Source: Nitrospira sp. UBA6909
GTDB taxonomy: Bacteria; Nitrospirota; Nitrospiria; Nitrospirales; Nitrospiraceae
DNA: 8,398 bases
Direction: 5' to 3'
Assembly (NCBI GenBank): GCA_002451055.1
Contig: DKBD01000210.1
Location: 1 to 8,398 of the forward strand
In this document: positions 1 to 5,500 of the stretch, piece after piece
How positions within the stretch are numbered: the first letter of the stretch is position 1
Layout of the letters: the number at the start of each line of letters is the position of its first letter
The notes under the pieces: generated by a model
What the model was told of the DNA's origin: nothing
What the model saw: only the letters and a program-made list of their open reading frames with translations
The model's database searches: none
Program-made: the position numbers and the translations under genes

Positions 1-528
1 GAAATACCACTGGTTGCCCTTCTTCGTCTGGTACATCTCCGGATCCCGCTCCTTCGAGCGATTCTTCGTCGAACTGGGGGCACTGATGATCGTGGCATCC
101 ACGATCGTCCCACGGCTGACCTGCAAACCGTGCGTGGTCAGATGTTCTCGGATTCGGGCAAAGAGCTATTCCCCGATCTGCTGGGCTTCCAGCAGATGCC
201 GAAACTTGCAGATCGTTGTTTCATCCGGCACAGGCTCGCGACCCAGATCAATGCCCACAAACTTTCGCAAGGCCCGTGAGTCGTACAGCGCTTCCTCCAC
301 GGCCGGATCCGACAGATTGAATCACTGTTGCAGACAATGCAGGCGCAGCATGCGTTCGACGCCGCCCGGAGGACGCCCGGGGCCCTCGGCCTTGGGATAG
401 ACCGGCTCGATGAGGGCCACCAATTCCCCCCACGGCACGACGCGGTTCATCTCGTCGAGAAACCGCTCGCGGCGGGTGGGTTTGCGATACCGTTCGAATG
501 TGACTTCCGCAAAGGTCTGTTGGTGCAT
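1..528 (-). pseudogene. IS5-family transposase, two in-frame stops, 3' end off window
   Basis: The frame starts at ATG 528 (MHQQTFAEVTFERYRKPTRR) and stays in one register to base 1. It is interrupted by TGA at 324-322, where the family usually has Trp (HWFNLSDP becomes *FNLSDP), and by TAG at 168-166 (GE*LFARIRE, probably a former Gln codon). After the first stop it reads FNLSDPAVEEALYDSRALRK and then FVGIDLGREPVPDETTICKF, the N-terminal DUF772-type region of IS5 transposases. The DDE nuclease fold begins at [14 protein letters not shown], whose Asp is the likely first catalytic residue, and the window ends in KKGNQWYF. There is no frameshift or deletion, so decay looks recent and limited to point mutations. 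The family identification rests on remembered consensus. A recoding explanation is unlikely. Confidence 0.9.
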
Positions 529-598
529 GGGTGCGCCTCCTCCGATGTGATGCGCCCCCCTTACCATAATCACGCGAGAAGAATAAATTAGACCTTCC
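1..598 (-). mobile_element. IS5-family insertion sequence, 5' part, decayed
   Basis: The element enters from the left edge and ends at 598. Its outer end on the minus strand reads GGAAGGTCTAATTTATTC (598 to 581), which starts with the GGAAGGT typical of IS5-group inverted repeats. The four bases just outside, CTAG at 599-602, fit the YTAR target duplication known for this family. A 52-nt leader separates the repeat from the transposase start at 528. The other end lies outside the window, so the matching repeat and the second CTAG cannot be checked. The transposase carries two nonsense codons, so the copy is probably immobile unless helped in trans. Confidence 0.85.
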
Positions 599-602
599 CT
601 AG
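581..602 (-). repeat. IS5 terminal inverted repeat plus adjacent CTAG
   Basis: The minus strand from 598 to 581 is GGAAGGTCTAATTTATTC, placed where the left terminal repeat of the transposase-bearing element should be. CTAG at 599-602 is the presumed target-site duplication. Only one end is visible, so the exact boundary is inferred from family resemblance. Confidence 0.65.
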
Positions 603-826
603 AATAAAATGGGACACCGGTCGTGCAATCAGACGCAAGGACATATGTGATGAAATGGACTTAGCTGATCCAAGGGGTCTGAGTTCTGTATATTAGGAGT
701 GTGGGCGCGGCTACGGTAACTCATATCGATTGGATTGGAGCCTTAGGTGTGTGAATGCCGCGATGAAAAGGTTGTCATCCGGCGCGACTATGGATAAGGG
801 GGAGGTATAGAAAAGGAGTGTGTCGT

Positions 827-1117
827 ATGAGATCCGGATTAGTCTCTATCGCACTGGCTATCGTGCTGTTCCTGCCCGGTGTGGCCCACGCTGCTCAGGT
901 GAGCGGCACGGTGTATAGCCGGGGCGTTCCACTGGCCAATGTTCAGGTGTCCGTCCTGGACTCCAGAGGGAGGCCGGTGAGCAAGGCTATGACCGACTCG
1001 CATGGCCGCTATACCCTGACCCTTGCAGATGGCCAAACATACACGCTCGTCGTGCGTGGCCGGAGATTTGAAGTCAGCGTACAGGCCGGCACGGTTCCTT
1101 TCGACATTCGTCTTTGA
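827..1117 (+). CDS. Secreted carboxypeptidase-regulatory-like (Ig-like) domain protein
   Basis: This is a 96-residue protein with a clear Sec signal peptide: MRSG, a hydrophobic core at about 5-19, and an AHA|AQ cleavage site after residue 22. The mature part (about 24-96) is a single beta-sandwich repeat of the CarboxypepD_reg type. It starts VSGTVYSRGVPLANVQVSV and has the characteristic DSHGRYTLTLADG turn, ending in FDIRL. Such domains are usually structural or adhesive modules of exported proteins; nothing here points to catalysis. ATG 827 is chosen over an in-frame GTG at 818 because AAAGGAG (812-818) lies 8 nt upstream of the ATG and overlaps the GTG. The next gene starts 21 nt after the stop, so the two are probably co-transcribed. 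No convincing promoter was identified in 603-826. Confidence 0.85.
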   Translation: MRSGLVSIALAIVLFLPGVAHAAQVSGTVYSRGVPLANVQVSVLDSRGRPVSKAMTDSHGRYTLTLADGQTYTLVVRGRRFEVSVQAGTVPFDIRL

Positions 1118-1138
1118 CGTTAACTCTGGGGAGGGCCT

Positions 1139-2191
1139 ATGCCGGACGAAGCAAACAAGCAGCATGATCGCTGGAGCCGCCTCGAGTCGCTGGCGAAAGT
1201 TGCAGCGGGTTTTGGCACCGCCCTGGGTGCGATCCTCATCCCGGTCATGATTAGTTCCTACACCGAGGAGAGCAAGCGCGCACAGGTGTACATGCAAATC
1301 ATGACAGAAAGGGAAAAGAAAGATACCGAGATCCGAGAGAAGATGTTCGAGGCCTTGATCAAGGACTACCTTGGGACGGCAAATGAGATCAGCAAGAAGG
1401 ACGTGAGCTACGGCCTCTCCCTCAGGCGAGACCTTGTCCTGCTCGAGCTCCTCACCACCAACTTCCAGGAGTTCTTCGACACGGCTCCTATTGCCAAGGA
1501 TATTTATGAACGCCTGGTTCGGTACCGAGGCTCCGTCCTCGACCAAGCCGACAAACGGGAGGCCATGAAACTTGAATCAAAGCTCATCCGTGTTGTCAGG
1601 GACATCGCAAGCCGACAGGCTGCAAGGATTAATACCTTCGGCAGCAGCGCGTTCGTAAGTGTAAATGTCGGAAATGACAGCAACAGGGGCGTCTGTGTGA
1701 GGCTCTACACCAAGGAGGAGATGACCCATTTGTTCATGCCGGATGGAGTGACACGAATCGGGGCTGTATCCGATGAGGCCTGCCACCTGGAAAAACAAGA
1801 GCGAGGCTTGACCTCACTCCTGTCGACCTCACAGAAGGGCCACTCCCTCCAAATCAAGCTTATTTCTGCCACGCAGACGGCCGTTGAGGTCGAGGTGCAT
1901 GTCTATGCTGATGAATTCAAAGGAGGGCGACTCATCGCGAGTCTTCTTCACCGCGCGATGCCAGCCTTTTACGTCTCCTATTTCGATCTGCCGTACTTAG
2001 ATAACACGAAACTTGCGGATGGCAGTCGCTTTGCGCTGGTACTCCGCAATCTCGACACATATAAAGACGTCGATGGAGCACAGATAACAGCAGCGGACCT
2101 GGAAGTGCTGAGATTCAAGAAAACCTTCGTGACCTTGCGCGATCGTCCTGAGTTTGAAGAAATGCTAAGGCAGCTTACGATCGAGCCCTAA
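1139..2191 (+). CDS. Hypothetical membrane-anchored protein, 350 aa
   Basis: I do not recognise a family. The start is well supported: ATG 1139 is preceded by GGGGAGGG (1128-1135). The N-terminus is short and polar (residues 1-18), followed by one strong hydrophobic segment at about 19-39 (LAKVAAGFGTALGAILIPVM) with no signal-peptidase site, so it is probably a membrane anchor. Residues 42-75 are rich in Glu, Lys and Arg (EESKRAQVYMQIMTEREKK) and look like a long helix or coiled coil. Further helical sequence runs to about residue 160. From about 165 the protein becomes beta-rich (SSAFVSVNVGNDSNRGVCV) and ends in a charged helix (RPEFEEMLRQLTIEP). No catalytic motif is visible. It lies 21 nt after a gene for a secreted Ig-like domain protein, suggesting an envelope role, but function is unknown. 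Confidence 0.85.
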   Translation: MPDEANKQHDRWSRLESLAKVAAGFGTALGAILIPVMISSYTEESKRAQVYMQIMTEREKKDTEIREKMFEALIKDYLGTANEISKKDVSYGLSLRRDLVLLELLTTNFQEFFDTAPIAKDIYERLVRYRGSVLDQADKREAMKLESKLIRVVRDIASRQAARINTFGSSAFVSVNVGNDSNRGVCVRLYTKEEMTHLFMPDGVTRIGAVSDEACHLEKQERGLTSLLSTSQKGHSLQIKLISATQTAVEVEVHVYADEFKGGRLIASLLHRAMPAFYVSYFDLPYLDNTKLADGSRFALVLRNLDTYKDVDGAQITAADLEVLRFKKTFVTLRDRPEFEEMLRQLTIEP

Positions 2192-2265
2192 TTATAGACA
2201 GCCCCAGAATTAATGGGGGTGCTCATCTCGAAGGCTCCGGTCAAGAGGGCAACACACATCGCTCC

Positions 2266-2300
2266 CCCCCTCTCATTCTGGTGTGAGGGGGATGGATTTT
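2266..2300 (+). terminator. Candidate intrinsic terminator after the 827-2191 unit
   Basis: CCCCCTC (2266-2272) pairs with GAGGGGG (2285-2291). One T-T mismatch and two further pairs close a six-base loop, TTCTGG. It is followed by ATGGATTTTG, a short and interrupted T-tract. It sits 75 nt after the stop of the 350-aa gene. The stem is strong but the U-tract is weak. A smaller CCCCA/TGGGG hairpin at about 2202-2219 precedes it. Confidence 0.5.
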
Positions 2301-2734
2301 GTTATGTGCGGTCCTCTCTCCCGTGGAGGCAGTAAGCAGATGCTTGGCGAAGCACGTAAGGCCGCTACGCGACGATTCTCGGACGAACTGGAGGTCTGTG
2401 CCAGATAGCCGGTCGAATATGGACAAGCGGGGGGACCAGCTGATTGTTTAGCGTGAATCCTGGAAGGTGGAATAGGACGTAGTTGCCAGCCAACCTATAC
2501 CACTTAAATGCAAAGATAGCCTGAATGTATGAGAAATAACCGTCCGGTCGTTGTGTAGTGCTCCCCTGCAATCAAGCCATCTGTGTTGGTTGTTGCGGGA
2601 GATATTGGACCAGGCTCCGATACCCGAGGGCACTCTGGGGCCGTTCCTCACAACCGTTTGCATGATGTTTGCGAAACGGTTAACCCCTTGAGAGCTAAAA
2701 GAGATTTCTGTGGTGCCGAGCCCGAGCTTCGGAA
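2301..2734. other. Gene-poor stretch with one inverted repeat
   Basis: Both strands hold only short open frames without a Shine-Dalgarno sequence or recognisable protein features. The one structure seen is AACCGTTT (2652-2659) facing AAACGGTT (2674-2681) across 14 bases, with GC/GC extending the stem inward. This could be an operator-like dyad or a hairpin; there is no T-run after it. Confidence 0.4.
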
Positions 2735-2980
2735 TCATTCAAGTGGGGCTGCCCCCTCTTCCGTCTCGCCCCCCTCCCCGATCACGCCGATAAACTTGCA
2801 GCATATTGCAACATAATTGTGGCAGAGAATGTCCATAAGCCACTGACTAATTTCCAAATACTGAAATTTGGCATATTGCGTGCTTCTGCAGTTGCCGCCC
2901 ACTGCCATTTTAGACGACGACATTGCGCGCGAAGGTGGATATATGGAGGAAGCAGTGGGTGAAACGACTACGTCACTCAT
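2735..2980 (-). CDS. Doubtful hypothetical ORF, ATGA-coupled to the gene before it
   Basis: This 81-codon frame starts at ATG 2980, which overlaps the TGA stop of the preceding minus-strand gene in the arrangement ATGA. That is the main argument for it, since such overlaps are typical of translational coupling. The sequence begins MSDVVVSPTASSIYPPSR, has a cysteine-containing hydrophobic stretch (LCHNYVAICCKFIGVIG) at about residues 53-69 and ends GGETEEGAAPLE. No clear Shine-Dalgarno precedes it, no family is recognised and the composition is not persuasive. It may be a chance frame. Confidence 0.25.
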   Translation of the reverse strand: MSDVVVSPTASSIYPPSRAMSSSKMAVGGNCRSTQYAKFQYLEISQWLMDILCHNYVAICCKFIGVIGEGGETEEGAAPLE

Positions 2981-3264
2981 TTCCGGAGAGTGCTACCCGT
3001 GTCTACCGAGGCGAGTTGAAATTTGTCGTTAGGGTACGCTAAGTCCTGAACGATAGCCTCCAACAAGGCATCGTGGTGATGCTCCCATTCTTCTTCGGGA
3101 ATATGTAATTCTGACAGATAGTTCTGTTGCTTGAGATGGATGCCCTTCATGGCATCAAAAGAAATATGGATTGTCTTTATTGCCGCATCGATTTGACTGC
3201 AAAGTGCCCGACGTCGTAACGAGAGCCGGTTGAATTCATCCAGATTCCGTGTTCTCGAGTTCAA
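2977..3264 (-). CDS. Small hypothetical protein, 95 aa, TTG start
   Basis: No family is recognised. The protein is charged and predicted mostly helical (LDEFNRLSLRRRALCSQIDA, then EEEWEHHHDALLEAIVQDLA at about residues 58-77), with no signal peptide or membrane segment, so it is probably cytoplasmic. The start is TTG 3264, preceded by AAGGGAGA (3278-3271) at good spacing; no in-frame ATG offers an alternative. A second start, ATG 3295 with an even better GGGAGG, opens a 19-codon frame that overlaps this start in another register. That frame could be a leader peptide, or the original N-terminus separated by a frameshift. Codon third positions are less GC-biased than in the transporter genes, consistent with acquired or poorly expressed DNA. 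Confidence 0.5.
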   Translation of the reverse strand: MNSRTRNLDEFNRLSLRRRALCSQIDAAIKTIHISFDAMKGIHLKQQNYLSELHIPEEEWEHHHDALLEAIVQDLAYPNDKFQLASVDTGSTLRK

Positions 3265-3295
3265 AGCAGATCTCCCTTGGATGCCCGCTCTTCAT
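3236..3295 (-). CDS. Overlapping mini-ORF or detached N-terminus, 19 codons
   Basis: ATG 3295 lies five bases after GGGAGG (3306-3301) and encodes MKSGHPREICFELENTESG before TGA at 3238-3236. The Shine-Dalgarno is stronger than that of the TTG start at 3264, which this frame overlaps in another register. It is either a translated leader that reinitiates into the 95-aa frame, or the true start of that gene now separated by an indel near 3245-3264. Confidence 0.3.
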   Translation of the reverse strand: MKSGHPREICFELENTESG

Positions 3296-3354
3296 TTATG
3301 CCTCCCTGGTTTCACGCCAGCTAATCAACGTTGTCTTTGAAACTACGAATGAAT

Positions 3355-3387
3355 GCCTGGCCCCAGGCTGGACATTGTCCAGCCTGG
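3355..3387. repeat. Strong perfect hairpin with an alternative pairing
   Basis: CCAGGCTGGAC (3363-3373) and GTCCAGCCTGG (3377-3387) form a perfect 11-bp stem around the three-base loop ATT. A further GCCTGG at 3355-3360 can pair instead with CCAGGC (3363-3368), giving a competing short stem. No T-tract follows on either strand, so it does not look like an ordinary intrinsic terminator. Confidence 0.75.
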
Positions 3388-3414
3388 AGGAGTGACGGTC
3401 GACCAGGGGTGGTA

Positions 3415-3440
3415 ATCTCCAGCCTTTTCTGGAGATCTCC
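3415..3440. repeat. Second hairpin fused to a 10-bp palindrome
   Basis: ATCTCCAG (3415-3422) and CTGGAGAT (3429-3436) form a perfect 8-bp stem with loop CCTTTT. The right arm runs into GGAGATCTCC (3431-3440), a perfect palindrome. Another palindrome, GGTCGACC, lies at 3397-3404 between this hairpin and the one ending at 3387. Three dyads therefore sit within about 80 bases, upstream and divergent from the minus-strand gene at 2977-3264. Confidence 0.65.
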
Positions 3441-3620
3441 ATAGGCGCGTCGTGGTTGCGCCCTGGATTAAGTTGCCAAACGAAAGGCAAAACGCCGTCC
3501 CAGCAGCAGGGTTTGTTGATGCCTTAGGAGTCATGATTCCGGCTCCCAGCACGGCTTCAGACCGCAATGCCGCTGATCGGAATCGTCCATGTTTCGAGAT
3601 CCGGTAACAGTCGCAGAGCG

Positions 3621-3790
3621 CTGTCGGGCGCGCCAAACCGCACCGGTCAAGCAATTGTTATCCCGCTGACGGACCTGGGTTTATCATATTCCGTCCTGTC
3701 GGGCGCGCCAAACCGCACCGGTCAAGCAATTGTTATCCCGCTGACGGACCTGGGTCCATCATTTTCCGTCCTGTCGGGCCAAACCGCACT
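3621..3790. repeat. 75-bp tandem direct repeat, two full copies plus a broken third
   Basis: Copy 1 is 3621-3695 and copy 2 is 3696-3770, differing at three positions by my reading. A third copy starts at 3771 (CTGTCGGG) but loses four bases relative to the others and diverges after about 20 nt. The unit contains GGGCGCGCCAAACCGCACCG, then TCAAGCAATTGTTATCCCGC. The period is exactly 25 codons, and a plus-strand frame (3567-3848) stays open through it with repeated peptide LSGAPNRTGQAIVIPLTDLG. That frame has no Shine-Dalgarno and no recognisable family, so I do not call it a gene. Confidence 0.85.
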
Positions 3791-3813
3791 TCGTGTGGGC
3801 CGCGGGCTATTCA

Positions 3814-4020
3814 GGCGCAGCCTCTCTTCTATTACCGCCCGCGGATAAGCACCACCAGTGATTATCTTTTTCCAGACTGCTTGCGCGTACCGTCGCCTCA
3901 TCGGCGCCGGCCCTCCCCTATGGACGGCGGCGGATAAACACCACTTGTAATCCGAATCCCTCTTTCCTTGCTCGTTATGGCGCCTCATCCGGCGCAACCT
4001 CTCTTCTTAGAGGCGGCCCC
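3814..4020. repeat. Degenerate 88/89-bp tandem repeat with internal dyads
   Basis: Units begin at GGCGC near 3814, 3903 and 3991, giving spacings of 89 and 88. Shared blocks are GGCGCA(G/A)CCTCTCTTCT at the start (units 1 and 3), GCGGATAA(G/A)CACCAC at 3841 and 3930 (units 1 and 2), and CGCCTCATC at the end of units 1 and 2. Small hairpins span the unit junctions, for example GCGCC (3980-3984)/GGCGC (3991-3995). A perfect CCGCGGGC (3800-3807)/GCCCGCGG (3837-3844) pair brackets the start of unit 1, and CCTCT/AGAGG (3998-4013) lies in the last unit. It directly follows the 75-bp repeat but is a different sequence. Confidence 0.65.
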
Positions 4021-4109
4021 GGAAATTCTGACAGTATGGTAAGTGGGAGCCTGGCTTCACCGAAGCCGCCAGGTGGTAGCGAACCAAAGGAGTAAGGCTA
4101 GAAACGCAC

Positions 4110-4149
4110 GAGTCGGATACAGCGACTCCTCACAGAGTCAGGTTTTTTT
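4110..4149 (+). terminator. Possible intrinsic terminator with an alternative stem
   Basis: GACTC (4124-4128) pairs with GAGTC (4135-4139) across CTCACA, followed after three bases by seven T's (4143-4149). The left arm can pair instead with upstream GAGTCG (4110-4115 with CGACTC 4123-4128). The two stems are therefore mutually exclusive, as in an attenuator. The stems are only 5-6 bp, and no gene on the plus strand lies directly before or after, so function is uncertain. Confidence 0.3.
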
Positions 4150-4317
4150 GAGCCGGCGCATCACCGGGTCATCACGAAGAACGTTGAGGCGGGGGAGGCT
4201 CGGGGAATCAGTTGTGACAGGCAACCCCTTGGATTTCCTCCATTCACGAATACGCTACTCTCACCAATGACTGCCGGGATGGCGGCAGCGAAACAGATCC
4301 GGAACGAATCGTCCAGA

Positions 4318-4372
4318 GTCAGGCTCGACCCCACCATGTCGCCACAAGACGGTCGAGACGCAAAGGCCTGAC
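4318..4372 (-). terminator. Bulged long hairpin 3' of the 4392-4967 gene
   Basis: GTCAGGC (4318-4324) pairs with GCCTGAC (4366-4372), and TCGACC (4325-4330) pairs with GGTCGA (4351-4356). This makes 13 paired positions interrupted by a nine-base bulge on one side (4357-4365) and closed by a 20-base loop. On the minus strand it begins 19 nt after the stop codon of the upstream gene. It lacks a U-tract, so it may be a 3'-end stabilising or Rho-assisted structure. It could also be an element acting on its own. Confidence 0.4.
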
Positions 4373-4391
4373 CTCATCGTCCCTTCCAGAG

Positions 4392-4967
4392 TTAGGAGCT
4401 CTTTTGGGCAACCTCGGAGACGGCCGACAGGCGCCGAAGGGCACGTCCCGTTCCGTATAGCAGCAAGGCCGCGCCAAACGAGTACATCAAGGCAGTGAAC
4501 ATGTAGCCGAAGTAGAACATGCGTGAGGACACAGGTGTTACCGTGGTGTTCGTGGCTCGATAGCGGCTCCATATCGTATTGTCGCCATCCTTGTACTTCT
4601 CGACTAATTCAATAAGCTGAGCCTGGCCGGAATCTTCCAGCACCCTGTAGGTGAACGTCGAGTCCGCAAGATCTATCCCACCGGCTGGCTGAGACATCCG
4701 GAACGTCAGCGGAACCTCCACGGAAGCCTTCTCACCCTTCGCCAGATAAGACTGGACCTGTTCCATACTCAGTACGCGGAAGGATTTGCCTTCCGCTCCT
4801 GGCTCCGCCGCAATCTTGAACAGGGAGTGAACGCTATCTCCTTTTTCCACATTCCGTTCATCGAGCTTTGCGACAATCTGGGGACCCACGACCACACCGG
4901 TCGTACAGCTGAGCAGGACAAACCATTGAGCCCCCAAAACAATTGCAAGCACCCTTACCAAACGCAT
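4392..4967 (-). CDS. Probable envelope protein, lipobox-like N-terminus and C-terminal TM helix
   Basis: No family is recognised for this 191-residue protein. The start at ATG 4967 follows GGAGG (4976-4972). The N-terminus MRLVR plus a hydrophobic core (about 6-19) ends in LLSC, so Cys21 could be lipidated; Leu at -2 is not ideal for a lipobox. The central part (about 30-148) is soluble and looks like mixed helix and strand. A second hydrophobic segment at about 150-172 (FYFGYMFTALMYSFGAALLL) is followed by RALRRL, placing a short tail in the cytoplasm. The expected topology is a periplasmic domain held at both ends in the inner membrane, or an uncleaved two-helix protein. It is transcribed alone, with no close neighbour on its strand. 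Confidence 0.8.
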   Translation of the reverse strand: MRLVRVLAIVLGAQWFVLLSCTTGVVVGPQIVAKLDERNVEKGDSVHSLFKIAAEPGAEGKSFRVLSMEQVQSYLAKGEKASVEVPLTFRMSQPAGGIDLADSTFTYRVLEDSGQAQLIELVEKYKDGDNTIWSRYRATNTTVTPVSSRMFYFGYMFTALMYSFGAALLLYGTGRALRRLSAVSEVAQKSS

Positions 4968-5438
4968 TGATCCTCCGGCACTCCTAACCCCAACGTTGGA
5001 TTATCTGCTTCTGTAGAAGACCCCCTGACCGCCACTAAACGGCCTCTGGTCACAATTGGCTAGGGCAAGGCACCCCCATTGGCTGACCATGTGTTTTCCC
5101 GCAAGATATCCAGGTCTCACGTGTCGTCGAAATATCACGGGCTGACCGTCATCGCTGTTCCACATGATTGCCCGAACCGAATCCGTTTGATATTTTTCAG
5201 GATTCCTTTTCTGTTCCCTACCCACATAGCGTTGCGTGTATCGTCCTCGGAGCCGCACAATTTGGCGATGCACAGAACAAGATCTGATTCTCCGCTCCTA
5301 TCCTCTCCCCGGAGTAGCACCAGCAACGCGCCACCACGCTGGGAGCCGCGTCCACCGTGCGCCCCCGCAGCCGTCGATCAAAATTGAAGATGTCCTCTTA
5401 GTCCTCTCCTACTCCGCTGGACTCTCCTCAGTTTTACC
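4968..5438. other. Gene-poor stretch between divergent genes
   Basis: Minus-strand frames at 5001-5273 (GTG start) and 5135-5326 (TTG start) overlap each other and lack a well-placed Shine-Dalgarno. Third codon positions show no clear bias in either. On the plus strand a frame reads PHNLAMHRTRSD near 5254-5289 without a credible start. Together these could be remains of a gene broken by frameshifts, but I cannot name one. The promoter of the 4392-4967 gene should lie at the left end; no clear hexamers were identified. Confidence 0.4.
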
Positions 5439-5468
5439 TTGCCTGATGTGGCCTTCCTCACATAGACT
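5439..5468 (+). promoter_or_regulatory. Candidate sigma-70 promoter of the toxin-antitoxin operon
   Basis: TTGCCT (5439-5444) and TAGACT (5463-5468) are separated by 18 bases and lie 32 nt upstream of the antitoxin start. Each matches the sigma-70 consensus at four of six positions. No obvious operator dyad overlaps it, although antitoxins of this kind usually repress their own promoter. Confidence 0.4.
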
Positions 5469-5500
5469 GAAAGCGAGATTACATTCCTGCGGAGGTACTG

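Larger units (their letters stand above)
4021..4391. other. Gene-free stretch with several hairpins
   Basis: No credible gene is seen here. GGCTTC (4053-4058)/GAAGCC (4062-4067) forms a tight stem with loop ACC, and CCTGG/CCAGG (4050-4054, 4069-4073) can close it outside. CTGCCG (4271-4276)/CGGCAG (4283-4288) is another perfect short stem. The two larger structures in this stretch are listed separately. Confidence 0.5.

Noticed and set aside
14..400. Plus-strand frame of 128 codons at the left edge
   Set aside because: It is the complement of the recognised IS5 transposase reading frame.
839..1546. A 235-codon open frame on the minus strand
   Set aside because: It lies antisense to two plus-strand genes with good start signals and a signal peptide; it has no protein features of its own.
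2801..2879. Direct repeat GCATATTGC at 2801 and 2871
   Set aside because: Nine bases in an AT-rich patch can recur by chance; the 61 bases between show no element ends.
3343..3654. Minus-strand frame of 103 codons across the hairpin cluster
   Set aside because: No Shine-Dalgarno, no recognisable features, and much of its length is the perfect inverted repeats, which explain the sequence better.
3649..3666. lac-operator-like GCGGGATAACAATTGC on the minus strand
   Set aside because: The match covers only one half of the operator and repeats simply because the 75-bp unit repeats; no regulated gene is adjacent.
3621..3770. Integron attC sites or a CRISPR array
   Set aside because: TAACAATTGCTTGACC on the minus strand recalls the start of some attC sites, but no GTTRRRY partner follows and copies abut with no spacers, so it is neither attC nor CRISPR.
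4355..4368. c-di-GMP-I riboswitch, suggested by GACGCAAAGGCC
   Set aside because: The conserved CACAGGGCAAACC part, tetraloop stem and receptor are not found, and no gene follows on that strand.
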